Source: Silene conica (taxonomy: Eukaryota; Streptophyta; Magnoliopsida; Caryophyllales; Caryophyllaceae). From it: a DNA stretch of 64,000 nucleotides. The notes under the pieces were generated by a model, which did no database searches, was not told where the DNA came from, and was given only the letters and a program-made list of their open reading frames with translations. The stretch covers positions 1,946,649 to 2,010,648 of the forward strand of contig CM055312.2 in NCBI GenBank assembly GCA_029255685.2. Direction: 5' to 3'. This document shows positions 10,869-20,896 of this stretch, in pieces (the first letter of the stretch is position 1; every line of letters starts with the position of its first letter). Position numbers and translations under genes: made by a program.

Positions 10869-13800
10869 ATGGACGGGCGGCGACATTCTGTCGATGTACC
10901 TATATCTAAGACCCTAGTGGCACTTAGGAGGGTTAGATCATTAAGGGATCCATCGACTAATTCGATGAGCAAGTTCTGTAACCTAACTGATAGTATTAAT
11001 TGGGATACAAATTCCTGTAATGGGATTTCTCTGAGATTTGGGAATGGTTGCCTAGAAGGTGTTACTAACAATGCTGGTTGGGAATTGAGCAAAGTTTTGG
11101 GTACTTGTGGAGAGGAAGAAGAAACCGTAAAGGATGCTGAGTCGAATGATTACTCTCCTAAATCTGTTTGTAAGTCGAATATTAGGACAAGTGGGTGTGT
11201 TAGATCAGGGTTTATTGTTGCCGAGGCCAAAGGCAAGGAGGAGGAGGAGGAGGAGGATCAGAGGGATAATGCATTAGAGTTAGCTTGTATTTCCCCTTCG
11301 AATGGCCATCTTGAAGATGTCGATTCTAACCAAGATTCAACAACGCGGTCTTCACCAGTACACGGGAAAAAACTATGTGCAAACCCTAATAAAGGTTATA
11401 GATATAAGAGTTCATATGGATCGGTGGGTGATCTTGTAAGCCGTGCAGGCAGTCCGTCCCTTTTTGCTAGTGATCTTATGCTAGAAGGGTCAACTCGTAG
11501 CCCATCATTATTTGCGAATGATGAGCTTGATGCCCTAGATCAGGAATACCGTGGTTGTGGCATATCGTGTTGTTGGTCAAGAACTCCTAGATATAGAGAT
11601 TCCAATCTTGCTTCTGATGCTGAAGAGTATCCATTAATTTCAGGGGAAACTGGTGATACTGATGTGTCCGAAAGAAGTAGGGATTGGAAACACGTTCACA
11701 ATGAAACTAGTCCATATTCTGATAGTCCAAGGAGTCTAAGCCAAAAGTTTAGGCCAAAATCCTTCGACGAGCTTGTTGGACAAGGGGTTGCAGCACGGTC
11801 GCTTTTAGGTGCCATTTCAAAAGGGAGGATAACTTCTTTGTACATTTTCCATGGTCCACGTGGCACTGGCAAGACTTCAGCTTCTAGAATATTCGCTGCT
11901 GCGTTGAATTGTCTTTCGATCCAGGAGCAAAGGCCTTGTGGATTATGCCAAGAGTGTGTGTTGTACTTTGCTGGTAGGAGTCGAGATGTTAAGGAAGTGG
12001 ATACTGTGAGAATTAATCGCGCTGGTAAAGCAAGATCCCTTGTTAAAAATGCTTCCTTACCTCCAATTTCATCAAAGTTTAAGGTTTTTATTTTAGATGA
12101 ATGTCATTTGCTTCGAGGTGAAACTTGGACAACTCTATTAACAAACCAGGATAGTTTTTCTCGTCACGTTGTTTTTGTAATGGTCACTCCAGACGTGGAT
12201 AAGCTACCAAGAAGTGTAGTTGCACGGTCTCAACGATACCACTTTCCTAAGGTCAAGGACATTGATGTTACAAACAGATTGAGTAAAATCTGTCACCAAG
12301 AAGGTTTGGAATTCGAGCAGGTCGCTTTAGAGTTCATTGCTGCTAAATCTAATGGTTCAATGCGAGATGCTGAAATGATGCTTGATCAGCTCAGTTTGCT
12401 TGGAAGCCAAATCACGATGACATTGGCATATGAACTTGTGAGTGTTAACTGTTAAGTTATGGGCGTAACTATTACTCGATTGTGTGGTGTCATTGACAGA
12501 AAAATTCACTCTTTTGTCGAAAATTTTCAGGTAGGAAGTGTTTCAGATGACGAGCTTCTTGATTTACTTGACCTGGCTCTGTCAGCTGACACTTCAAACA
12601 CTGTAAAAAAGGCGAGGGAGCTCATGAGATCGAGGATTGACCCTATGCAACTAATATCCCAACTAGCTAATATCATTATGGATGTTCTTGCTGGGAGATG
12701 CCAGGAAGAAGATTCTGAAGCCCGGAAGACATTCTTGAGAAAACATGCTTGTAAGTTGGCTAATAAATCTACATATAATAACAAATGCGATAAATTTCCT
12801 TTTGAGCCAAGCCATCTACTCACTGTGATGTATCATTAAAAGGGTCTTTGTTAGCCCCGACAAGTCACGGTGCTATAAGCTACTGCATTGATGTCCTAAC
12901 TCGTAAGCTCAAAAGGGTCTTTGTTAGCCAGTAACCAATCATGTTTATATTCTTGTACAGCTGAGATGGATTTACAGAAGCTTCGGCATGCTCTGAAGAC
13001 GCTTTCTGACAGCGAGAAACAGTTAAGGATGTGCAAAAATCAAACAACATGGCTTACTGTAGCTCTACTGCAGTTGAACTCTATGGATCCTTCTTTCTCA
13101 GATCCAAACGAGTCAAGGTTATCCGTTAGAACAGCAAATTCTGAAGGTCAGTTTTGGTAACTCTTTGGTTATAAAGCAATTTACGAGCAACCTTAACTCT
13201 AGTTAGTCTAACCAAATGTGTTTGGTGTGGTGGTTGCTCACCTCATCCCTTAACCATACGAGGTCATGGGTTCGATCCCTGCCCATGGGAATGGAGCAAC
13301 ACTTTGACCAGCCGTTTACCTCTTCGTGAGAGCACCCACCGTCCCACTTATACACTGTCGACGGTGGACACCCCGGTTTAAACCAAAAAAAAAACTGTAA
13401 CTTGGGCATAGATTAATTGTTTTTAGCTGCAGATGTCGACTGTTGCAGTACATCATCCCCTGGCGAGAGATCAAAGCATCGTGTTACATATGACTCTGAT
13501 GTTGACCTGCGTAAAATAATGACACATGGAGAATGTGGAGGAACTCTTGAATCCATTTGGATCAGAGCTACTGAAATATGCCATTCAAGTTCACTTAAGA
13601 ACCTGTTACGCAAACGAGGGAAGCTGTCTTCTGTATGGGTTAAGAAAGGTATGTGCATATTCTACTAATGCTGCAACTATTTACGATTTCCTGCAGGATT
13701 CACTTTGCCAAGTTGTCCCCATTATAGCATACTCCTAAAATCCTTGTTTCCGTCAATGACTTTACCAACTAAGTTGACAAGCTTAAACTCAAGTTTTGTT

Positions 13801-15837
13801 GACGGGTTTTGTACCCTGATTTGGTGCTGACAGCTTAGAAATCACATGCTTTGTAATGTGTTTTGCTTCAGTCACTCAGTGCATGTAGAGCTGGCAAAAG
13901 CTGACCTGACCCGATGAACCCGGCCCGACCGAAACCCGACCCGATGCAACCCGAGAATTGGGCGACCCGAAACCGAACTGACCTAACCCGAACCGACCCG
14001 CTAACCGATAGCAGCATTATTTTGTCCAACCCGAACCCGACCCGAACCGACTCGGCCCGTGACCGATATTTCTCAACCCGATAGATGACGTTATAATGAA
14101 CTGGCTTAATAATGGTTTAAATGACACCAAATTGATAATTCTTCTTAATTATTTTAACTTAAACTTCAATTAATACATCTATTCATTAACTAAACATAAA
14201 ATTATCATCTAAAACTAAATATATAAGATAAAATATATGTCAATAACCTGACCTGCTAATGACCCGACCCGAATTGTCACCCGCCGATGACCCGACATGA
14301 ACCGAACCTACCTGAACCCGTCACTAACCCGACATAACCCGAACCCGATATGACCCGATTTGCTTTGACCCGCCCTGTAACCGACCCGAGTGACCCGATT
14401 GCCACCCCTAAGTGCATGTAGGGTGAATTGCATACGAAAAAGAGATGCTTTTTTTTTTTCTGCTTTCAGCTTGAGTGAATTTCAATGGGCTTGTTTGTAT
14501 GGCATTGCAGATCTGGCGGTGGTTGAACTGGAATTTCAACATCCAGATTACGCGTCCAAGGCCGAGAAATCCTGGAAGTTGATTGCAAGTTCACTTCAGT
14601 CTGTTCTCGGATGTAATGTGGAGATTAGGATCAACCTCACTGCTGGCTCTGCTAAACCGAAAAGAACATCTTTCAATTTGTTTAGCTGTTCCCGCAGGAT
14701 ACACAAATCACAGCCCACTGAAAGTGGAAGTGATCGATTATCAGACGCCTCAAATCTTACCTCTGATAAAGCCACAGTAGGGGATCGAAATGTTGATACT
14801 TGTTCATCCTGTGGGTCTCAGATTTCTCATCCCTGCAGTCACAGAATGGTCAGCACTCTCAGAAACAATGACGGGAATGCACTCGTCACTGGAAAGTCGG
14901 GAGCATCTACTCCCCACAGAGTCTCACAAGACAGCATGTTAAGTGAGAACGGTTTTACCACTAACCTTGACCAGGAAAAAGGGTCCAGGATTATGACAGT
15001 TCAAGAGGAAGGGGTTCCCGTTCAGCCCGATTGTTTTCCTAAGACTATGAGACTCAGTAAGAAACTGACTTCATCCGAGGCTTCTGATTTGGTTGGCTTG
15101 AAGGTCCATCCGAGAAATACTGTTAGACAAGCATCTTTTGATACATATATCTGCACTGACTATCCGTATGTCCTAAGCAACAACAGTGACAATTCACGGC
15201 ATGAAGATAGGTGAGCTGCCTCTGTCCAACTTTATAACTATCGTAAATTATGTTCATAGTCATACAAGAAAGACATCTTGAGTTGATAAATCGCTTGCTC
15301 TTGCACGAGTAAACCCTAAACCCTAAACCCTAAACCCTAAACCTTATAACTATTGTAAATTATGTTCATAGTCATACAAGAAAGACATCTTGAGTCGATA
15401 AATCGCTTGCTCTTGCACGAGTAAAAATGCTTTATCGGTTCAGTTTTGATCAAATCGTCAGCTCATTGTTACGCTTCTTGTGTAGTAGCTGTCGTTAGAT
15501 GCAATTTTCAGTGACTAATTGACCATATATAGTGTGACAAACCTGAAAGAAAAACTCCCTTTATGTCCGTCCATCTTGCAGGAAACAAGAAGACGGAAAA
15601 TCACATTGCTGGGGTACGCCTCCCATTCCCACGAAGAAGGTAATCAATCCATAGTCGTAGAATGGAATTGTATTTGGATATGCAACAACATTAATCCCGT
15701 ATCCTTTTCGTGTAAAGATTCAATTTTTTAGTAATTAACAGTAGTATCCTGATATTTTACAGGCTTGTCAAATGAAGCAACAACGCCAAAGGTCGCATCT
15801 CGTGGAATGGGTCCTACCTTGTGCTGCAGCCAAGTAG
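10869..15837 (+). CDS. STICHEL-like protein (DnaX / replication-factor-C-like AAA+ ATPase)
   Basis: Seven coding exons: 10869-12437, 12531-12750, 12961-13146, 13427-13648, 14511-15210, 15582-15639 and 15763-15837. They total 3030 nt and encode 1009 aa. The start is the ATG at 10869 (MDGRRHSVDVPISK), a typical STICHEL-family N-terminus. The family resembles bacterial DNA polymerase III gamma/tau; its Arabidopsis founder controls trichome branching. Visible motifs: KFRPKSFDELVGQ, then Walker A GPRGTGKTS (about residues 329-337), a Cys cluster (ALNC...CGLCQEC), Walker B VFILDECHLL (Asp410-Glu411), and a sensor-like region ending RSQRYHFPK. Exons 2-5 carry the conserved SDDELLDLLDLALSADTSNT and RSRIDPMQLISQLA blocks, then a lower-conservation tail. 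The protein ends SHLVEWVLPCAAAK, a typical family C-terminus. All junctions are GT-AG and in phase. Exon 4 has an alternative acceptor six bases downstream (AG at 13431-13432). Which paralogue it is cannot be told without a tree. Confidence 0.94.
12838..12929. repeat. Short direct repeat in STICHEL intron 2
   Basis: The 19-bp sequence AAAAGGGTCTTTGTTAGCC occurs at 12838-12856 and again at 12911-12929, inside the intron 12751-12960. No function is evident. Confidence 0.7.
13213..13396 (+). mobile_element. tRNA-derived SINE in STICHEL intron 3
   Basis: It begins with an A-box-like TGGTGTGGTGGTTGCTCACC and has a near-consensus B box GGGTTCGATCCC (13268-13279) about 45 bp later. It ends in a run of 10 A after GGTTTAAACC. 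The length (about 180 bp) and polymerase III promoter spacing fit a plant tRNA-derived SINE in sense orientation. Ends are approximate; I could not settle a target duplication. Confidence 0.78.
13886..14410. mobile_element. Non-autonomous hAT element in STICHEL intron 4
   Basis: The ends TAGAGCTGGCAA and TTGCCACCCCTA are 12-bp inverted repeats with two mismatches. They are flanked by an exact 8-bp duplication AGTGCATG (13878-13885, 14411-14418). The subterminal regions are dense in ACCCGACCCGA motifs, with an A+T-rich centre. It occupies most of the intron 13649-14510 and does not touch splice sites. Confidence 0.9.
15231..15425. repeat. Tandem duplication with telomere-type repeats at the junction, STICHEL intron 5
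   Basis: Two nearly identical units of about 80 bp (15231-15312 and 15343-15424) share TCATACAAGAAAGACATCTTGAG and end TTGCTCTTGCACGAGTAAA. Between them, 15310-15342 is about four and a half copies of the plant telomere repeat CCCTAAA. The tract lies in the intron 15211-15581. Confidence 0.88.
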
Positions 15838-16145
15838 AAGAACATCAACATCGATTTTTCGACATCAAGCTATTAATGCAGGCAGGATGACAGATTGGCA
15901 GATGTGAGCTTTACTGATTACGCTTTTAACGAATTTAGTTGCAGGGAATACTTAACATTATGATGTATAGTTTCATATCTTCCCCTGAGGAAGGTTATGA
16001 TACTAAACGACTGATGAACTCGAATTAGTTTAAGGAGACGACAGTTACTCGCCATAGATTTTATGCATATATTACTTTTGAATCCAAATCGTGGGGTTTC
16101 TGATGTTTCTGCTGTCTGGTTCATAGAGAAATTCATCATACATGC
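15838..16145. other. Presumed 3' UTR of the STICHEL-like gene
   Basis: This is about 300 bp of unique-looking sequence after the stop codon and before the hAT element at 16154. No gene is seen. The minus-strand open frame here lacks any recognisable feature. Confidence 0.5.
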
Positions 16146-16153
16146 GCGACTTT

Positions 16154-16684
16154 TAGGGGTGAGAATCGGTCCAAGACCAGACCGGACCGAACCGGACCGG
16201 ACCGAAGACCGAACTTAAAAATTTGATGGACCAAAGATCGGACCTTAAACTTTCGGTTTTGGACTGGACCAACCCGAAATATTTGGTCTGGTCCGGTCTT
16301 GGACCAAAATGGACCTAAACTATTTTTTTTTCACTATTTCGTATAAGATAATTACATTTTAATTCCGCTAAATAATATGCATTTAAATAGTTATACGACA
16401 CTTTTTATGAAAATCATTGATAATATTAATTTATAATGTCTTTTAAAGATAAAATGTTAATTTAATTCAAAATATTTTAATGATTAATCTTAAAAAACAA
16501 GAACTTTGGTCCATTCTGTTCGGACCAAAATTAACCGGTCTTGGACCGGATCGGACCGAAGACCAAAACTTGGAAAAATGAGGGCCGAGGACCGGACCAA
16601 AATAATTCGGTCTGGGTTTGGTCCAAACCAGATGGTCCAGTCCGGTCCAATTTTCCGGTCCGGACCTAAATTTGCTCACCCTTG
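16154..16684. mobile_element. Non-autonomous hAT element, GGACCGGACC family
   Basis: The left end TAGGGGTGAG is intact and the right end CTCACCCTTG has diverged. The 8-bp target duplication GCGACTTT is exact (16146-16153, 16685-16692). It is closely similar along its length to the element at 3394-3907, including the central GATAATTACATTTTAATTCCG. It separates the convergent 3' ends of the STICHEL-like gene and GDSL gene A. Confidence 0.9.
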
Positions 16685-16856
16685 GCGACTTTAGCTAAAA
16701 GGAATTGTTAAGAACCTGTAAGGTTTTTATAACAAAAAGCGATAAGTTGGTCTCTTGCAAGACGGTTTGTCGCTAGACCAACGAATAATCATTTCCACAG
16801 TTCAAATAAAACGCGTAATTGGGTCGGTCTTCCGAAAAAACTTGGGAGTTGGGAGT

Positions 16857-19154
16857 CTAAAGCATCATAATCTGTTTCAATAGCTGATCTGCAATGAACT
16901 GATAAGCATGCTGTGTTAAGTGAAGGCCATCCCAACTAACTCGAGTACTCGGGTTAGGACACGATGTCACGCCATCCGATCCACACATGATACAACATGG
17001 CTCGTACAATCCGTTTCTGTCAAACCCTACATCACGAAACCAATCATCTTAGTTCTCGAACACAAACCATAATTGAAATTAGCAATTTTTCGTCTTGTTT
17101 AAAAATGTCTCACTCACCTAGAGAACCACCATTCCGAAGTAGCAATCTAAGAGCAGAGAAATAATCTCCGTAGATTATTTTAACACTGGGATAATGTTGT
17201 TGAAGGGATCTTATCGCTTGTTGGAGCTGATAATTATGGTACGATGTGAAGTCGTTCCAGATCTTTAAGCATCCAAGTTCATCATACATAGCTCGATTGT
17301 TACTCCCGTATGCAGCAAGACAAGTCGGCATGCATCCTGCTGGAAAGCTTCCTGGAACAACAATCCGTCTTGCGCCAAGATAAATCACTTCCTGTAGTTG
17401 GCATACACTGTTAGGCCCTGTTCTTTTTTGCATAATTTCAGCTGATTACAGTTTTGCTTAGCTCAGTCCTGCTTAGCTGTATTTCGTTAAGTTTTATTTC
17501 CGTTCAATTAATTATGTTCAGTTATTCTCTTCCCAAAATTAATTCAATTAAATTTACTTCACTTCAATTCTGCTCAGGCCCTGTTCTTTCTGGCTTAATT
17601 TCAACTCATTTCAATTTTGGTTGGTTGTATTCCGTTAAGTTATATCTACGTTTAATCAATTATTTTCAATTAATCTCTTCACAAAAGTAACTTTTAATTC
17701 AACTAAATTTATTCCACCTCAGTTCCACTCAATTTAGTTCAATTAAGTTCTACTCCATTTAATTCAATTCAGCTCGTTTCAGCAAAAAAGAACAGAAAAC
17801 CTGTCTTACTTTGTTTTCTTATGTTATGAGTCTAAGCCACAAATACTATTTAGAGATAACTTTATTATAGGATATAAGAGGTACTCAATAACTGAACGAG
17901 AAACCGTCTCTCATAAGTCGTCGTGAAGTTTCATAACGAGGCCTAGAATTGCGCGAAAAACATACCCTGATGACCTTGCTTATAGCTTGAACAACATGAG
18001 GAACCAAACTTCGGAGTTCTTGCAAAGTTTTGCCGGCAGATATTCCGGAAATATAATCGTTACCTCCGATTCCTCCTACTATGAATAGAGCATTTCCCAT
18101 CCTTTGCTTGCATTCTGCAAATACCGTTATTGTGTAAGACGGTCTTCCAGTGTGAGACGGTTATTTCAACGACCCGCGAAAGAAGTTACCTAAAGGGTTG
18201 TGGCAAATGCTGGCAAGGTGAGACTTGAACCAGTCAAGTTGTACAAGTAGAGAACTAGTTGTACCAAATGCACTAATATTTAGAAACTTGAGGTAGGAAG
18301 CATCAAGCGCGGTCGCGCCAACAACAGCAAAGTTAGCTCCATGACTAAAGTTTCCGAACTTATCCAAATACGGACTCAGAAATGGCAGCTTGAATGCCCA
18401 TGCTGCACAATATTTAAACTCATTACAATGAACATCTCCAATATTGAATGATAATGTGACATATTCTAATATACTATGACATTATATTTAGATTGTTTTT
18501 TATTAATGCTCTGAGTTTCGGGTTACTTTTATTTCAGTCCAAACGTCGAAAATATGTTGTTTAGACGAAATAATTTTAATGCTTACGAGGTTTAAACTAA
18601 GGTAATGCTGCCAACAATAGCAAAGTTAGCTTCCATGACTAAAGTTTCCGAACTTATCCAAATACGGACTCAGAAATGGTAGCTTGAATGCCCATGCTGG
18701 GTGATAATGTGACATCTTCTAATATACGAGTTATTGGAGTTTAGATTGTTTTTTGTTAATGCTCTGAGTTTTGGGCTACTTTTATTTCAGTTCATACGTC
18801 GAAAATATGTTGCCTAGACGAAATTTCATAAAGTGGATTTAAGACGATTTTAATGCTGACGCGGGTTTGAACTAAGGTAATGCTGGAATTTGAATAGGCT
18901 AACTTACCAAAGATATCTATCATAAGAAGACCATCGGAGCAGCGACCAGTAGGATGATGAAAAAATGTCTGTCCATACGGAGGCCGAGCGCAAACAACGG
19001 GACCGACTTCATGCAGCAAATTTCCGGTGTCGGAAATTGAATCTCCAAACTGGTAAATTGCTTCAATTCTTGGGATTTGAGCTACATTTCTCGTTTCATT
19101 ATATGGGAGGAGAAGAATAAAGCAGAAAAGGGATAGTGTACGAAAGGCTACCAT
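16857..19154 (-). CDS. GDSL esterase/lipase, gene A
   Basis: Five exons on the minus strand (in order 19154-18908, 18402-18190, 18114-17966, 17391-17118, 17026-16857) encode 350 aa with intron phases 1,1,0,1. The start MVAFRTLSLFCFILLL begins a hydrophobic signal peptide, so the enzyme is probably secreted or apoplastic. An upstream in-frame ATG exists, but the signal peptide favours this one. Block I YQFGDSISDTGN carries the nucleophile Ser39. Block III reads GGNDY. Block V WDGLHLTQH carries Asp327/His330 near the C-terminus. Spacing and length fit the plant GDSL (SGNH-hydrolase) family, which cleaves acyl esters; the natural substrate is unknown. Intron 1 contains a duplicated exon-2 fragment and intron 3 a Tourist-like repeat. 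It is tail-to-tail with the STICHEL-like gene. Confidence 0.93.
17413..17800. mobile_element. Tourist-like repeats in gene A intron 3
   Basis: The left end GGCCCTGTTCTTTTTTGC and right end GCAAAAAAGAACAG are inverted. A second GGCCCTGTTCTTTCTGGC at about 17578 suggests one copy inside or beside another. The interior is of the CAATT/CAGTT type seen in the GTTCTTTT family. It lies wholly within the intron 17392-17965. Confidence 0.65.
18606..18890 (-). pseudogene. Partial duplicate of gene A exon 2 in intron 1
   Basis: A segment of about 285 bp is a tandem copy of 18316-18600, which spans the first half of exon 2 and the adjoining part of intron 1. The copy repeats AAGTTTCCGAACTTATCCAA and CAGAAATGG(C/T)AGCTTGAATG. 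It has an extra T near 18627 that breaks the exon reading frame, and it has lost the sequence around the real acceptor. It is best read as an inert decoy exon fragment. Confidence 0.82.
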
Positions 19155-19430
19155 GTTTTTGTAAAGATGTTTGTCTACCCATCTTTTAAGGGTCATTAAT
19201 TCTTCTTTATAATATACAATAAGTGACATTTCTTGAATGTTTTCACTGTTAACCATGTACGGAGAAAATGAAGTTGATGCTCTGTACTGTAGCGGAACGA
19301 TAGTCGCGTTTTTGTCTGGCTTTAGTATAACGGTTTCACACAAGACTGACTACGACAACAGATTAGAGATTACGGTGTTAGGATATATGATATAAAATGA
19401 GGCCGTTGTACACACATATAACGGTCTTAG

Positions 19431-19651
19431 GTCCTATTCTTTTCGGCTGAAATGAGCTGAATTGAATTAATTGGAGTAGAACGTAATTGAACTAAATTTA
19501 GTGAAATTAAGGTAAAGTGAATTTAGTTGAATTAAAAGTTAATTTTGTGAAGAGATTAATTGGAATAATTGATTGAACGTAAATAAAACTTAACGGAATA
19601 CACCCAAGCAAAATTAAAAGGAGTTGAAATTAAGCCAAAAAGAACCGTGAC
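19431..19651. mobile_element. Tourist-like MITE, GTTCTTTT family
   Basis: The left end GGTCCTATTCTTTTCGGCTG and right end TTAAGCCAAAAAGAACCG are inverted. The interior has GAGCTGAATTGAATTAA-type repeats. It is close in sequence to the copy at 40258-40470 in gene C intron 4. Confidence 0.65.
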
Positions 19652-20372
19652 TTATTTGAATTTGTGTGGAATATGATATAAGACGGTTTTAAATGTGGAG
19701 ATGTAGTAAATTACCTCCATAACTTATATACTAGGTGCAATTCAACCCCTTAAGTTTCACTTGTAGCAAATTAGTCCCATAAATTTTTAAAAATATGCAA
19801 TTAAGCACAAATCAATTTTTTAACCATTTTTTACCTAAGACTTATTATAAAAGTTATTTTAAAAATATATAATATAAATTAAATACAATATTTACATATT
19901 CAACGAAAACTGTGAAATAAATTTAATATTAAAAAAAGCTAATCATGTCATTTTTCACCGTAGTTTCACTAAAAATTCTTATATTATGAAATATTTTTCC
20001 ATCAAAATAAATTTTACAAAAATATTTTAACATATTTTCTAATAATTAGGAATTCTAGGATTAATATTTGATCAATAATTTTAACCTTCAATAATAGTAA
20101 AATATGAGTATTTAATTTAGTAAATTTCAGTCTTAAAATTAAAATAGGTGCTTAATTGCACATTAATTAGTTAAGAGACTTAATTGCAGGTAATATAAAA
20201 CTTAAGGAGGCAATTTGCTATATTTCCCGTTTTAAATGAGTGGCTATTTCCGTAGTTATTTGTCTAACCAAATTTATAGGCCATTTATACAAGAATAAAA
20301 ATTTATAGGCCATTTATATTTCCCGTTTTAAATGAACTTGACATTTTAAAGGATTGCTAGTCACATTCTGTC

Positions 20373-20671
20373 GGTGGTGAAGTTATATGGTTTTGAAGAA
20401 CAATAGTTTGAAATTATCTGATATACGTGTTTTACAGGCTATCACATATACTCGAGGGTTTTAGTGGCTGCAGGTCTGAACACTAGAAGTTTAGTTATCG
20501 GTACTCATTATTCGTCGGTGCCTCGGTGGTGAAGTTATATGGTTTTGATGAAGAATAGTTTAAAATTATCTGATATACGTGTTTTGCAGGTTATCACATA
20601 TACTCGAGGGGTATAGTGGCTGCCGGTCTGAACACAAGAACTATAGTTATCAATACTCATCATACGTCGGT
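20373..20671. repeat. Tandem duplication of about 150 bp
   Basis: Two units (about 20373-20520 and 20525-20671) share GGTGGTGAAGTTATATGGTTTTG, ATTATCTGATATACGTGTTTT and ATCACATATACTCGAGGG. Identity is high but not perfect. No coding meaning was found. Confidence 0.75.
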
Positions 20672-20896
20672 GGTGAGACGATAAATCGACAATGGAGTCT
20701 AACTTAAGGCATTCTAATTTGTTTCAATAGTAGGTACGATTGTTATTGCGCGAACAGTAACCTTTTTCGATTGAACCAAACACAGGACATAAGTTAGTAT
20801 TCCATAAATCAATAATCGTCGATCAATAAACCGACAATGTAGGTATAGATTACACAAGAGACATAATTCTTTTTCAGAACAGATTAGAAAATTAAA

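Larger units (their letters stand above)
19155..20896. other. Intergenic region between genes A and B
   Basis: This is the upstream region of gene A and downstream region of gene B. It holds a GTTCTTTT-family MITE (19431-19651), an A+T-rich MITE-like block (about 19720-20230, with AAATTACCTCCATAACTTA near its left end and CTTAAGGAGGCAATTTGC near its right), and a tandem duplication (20373-20671). No other gene is seen. Confidence 0.6.
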
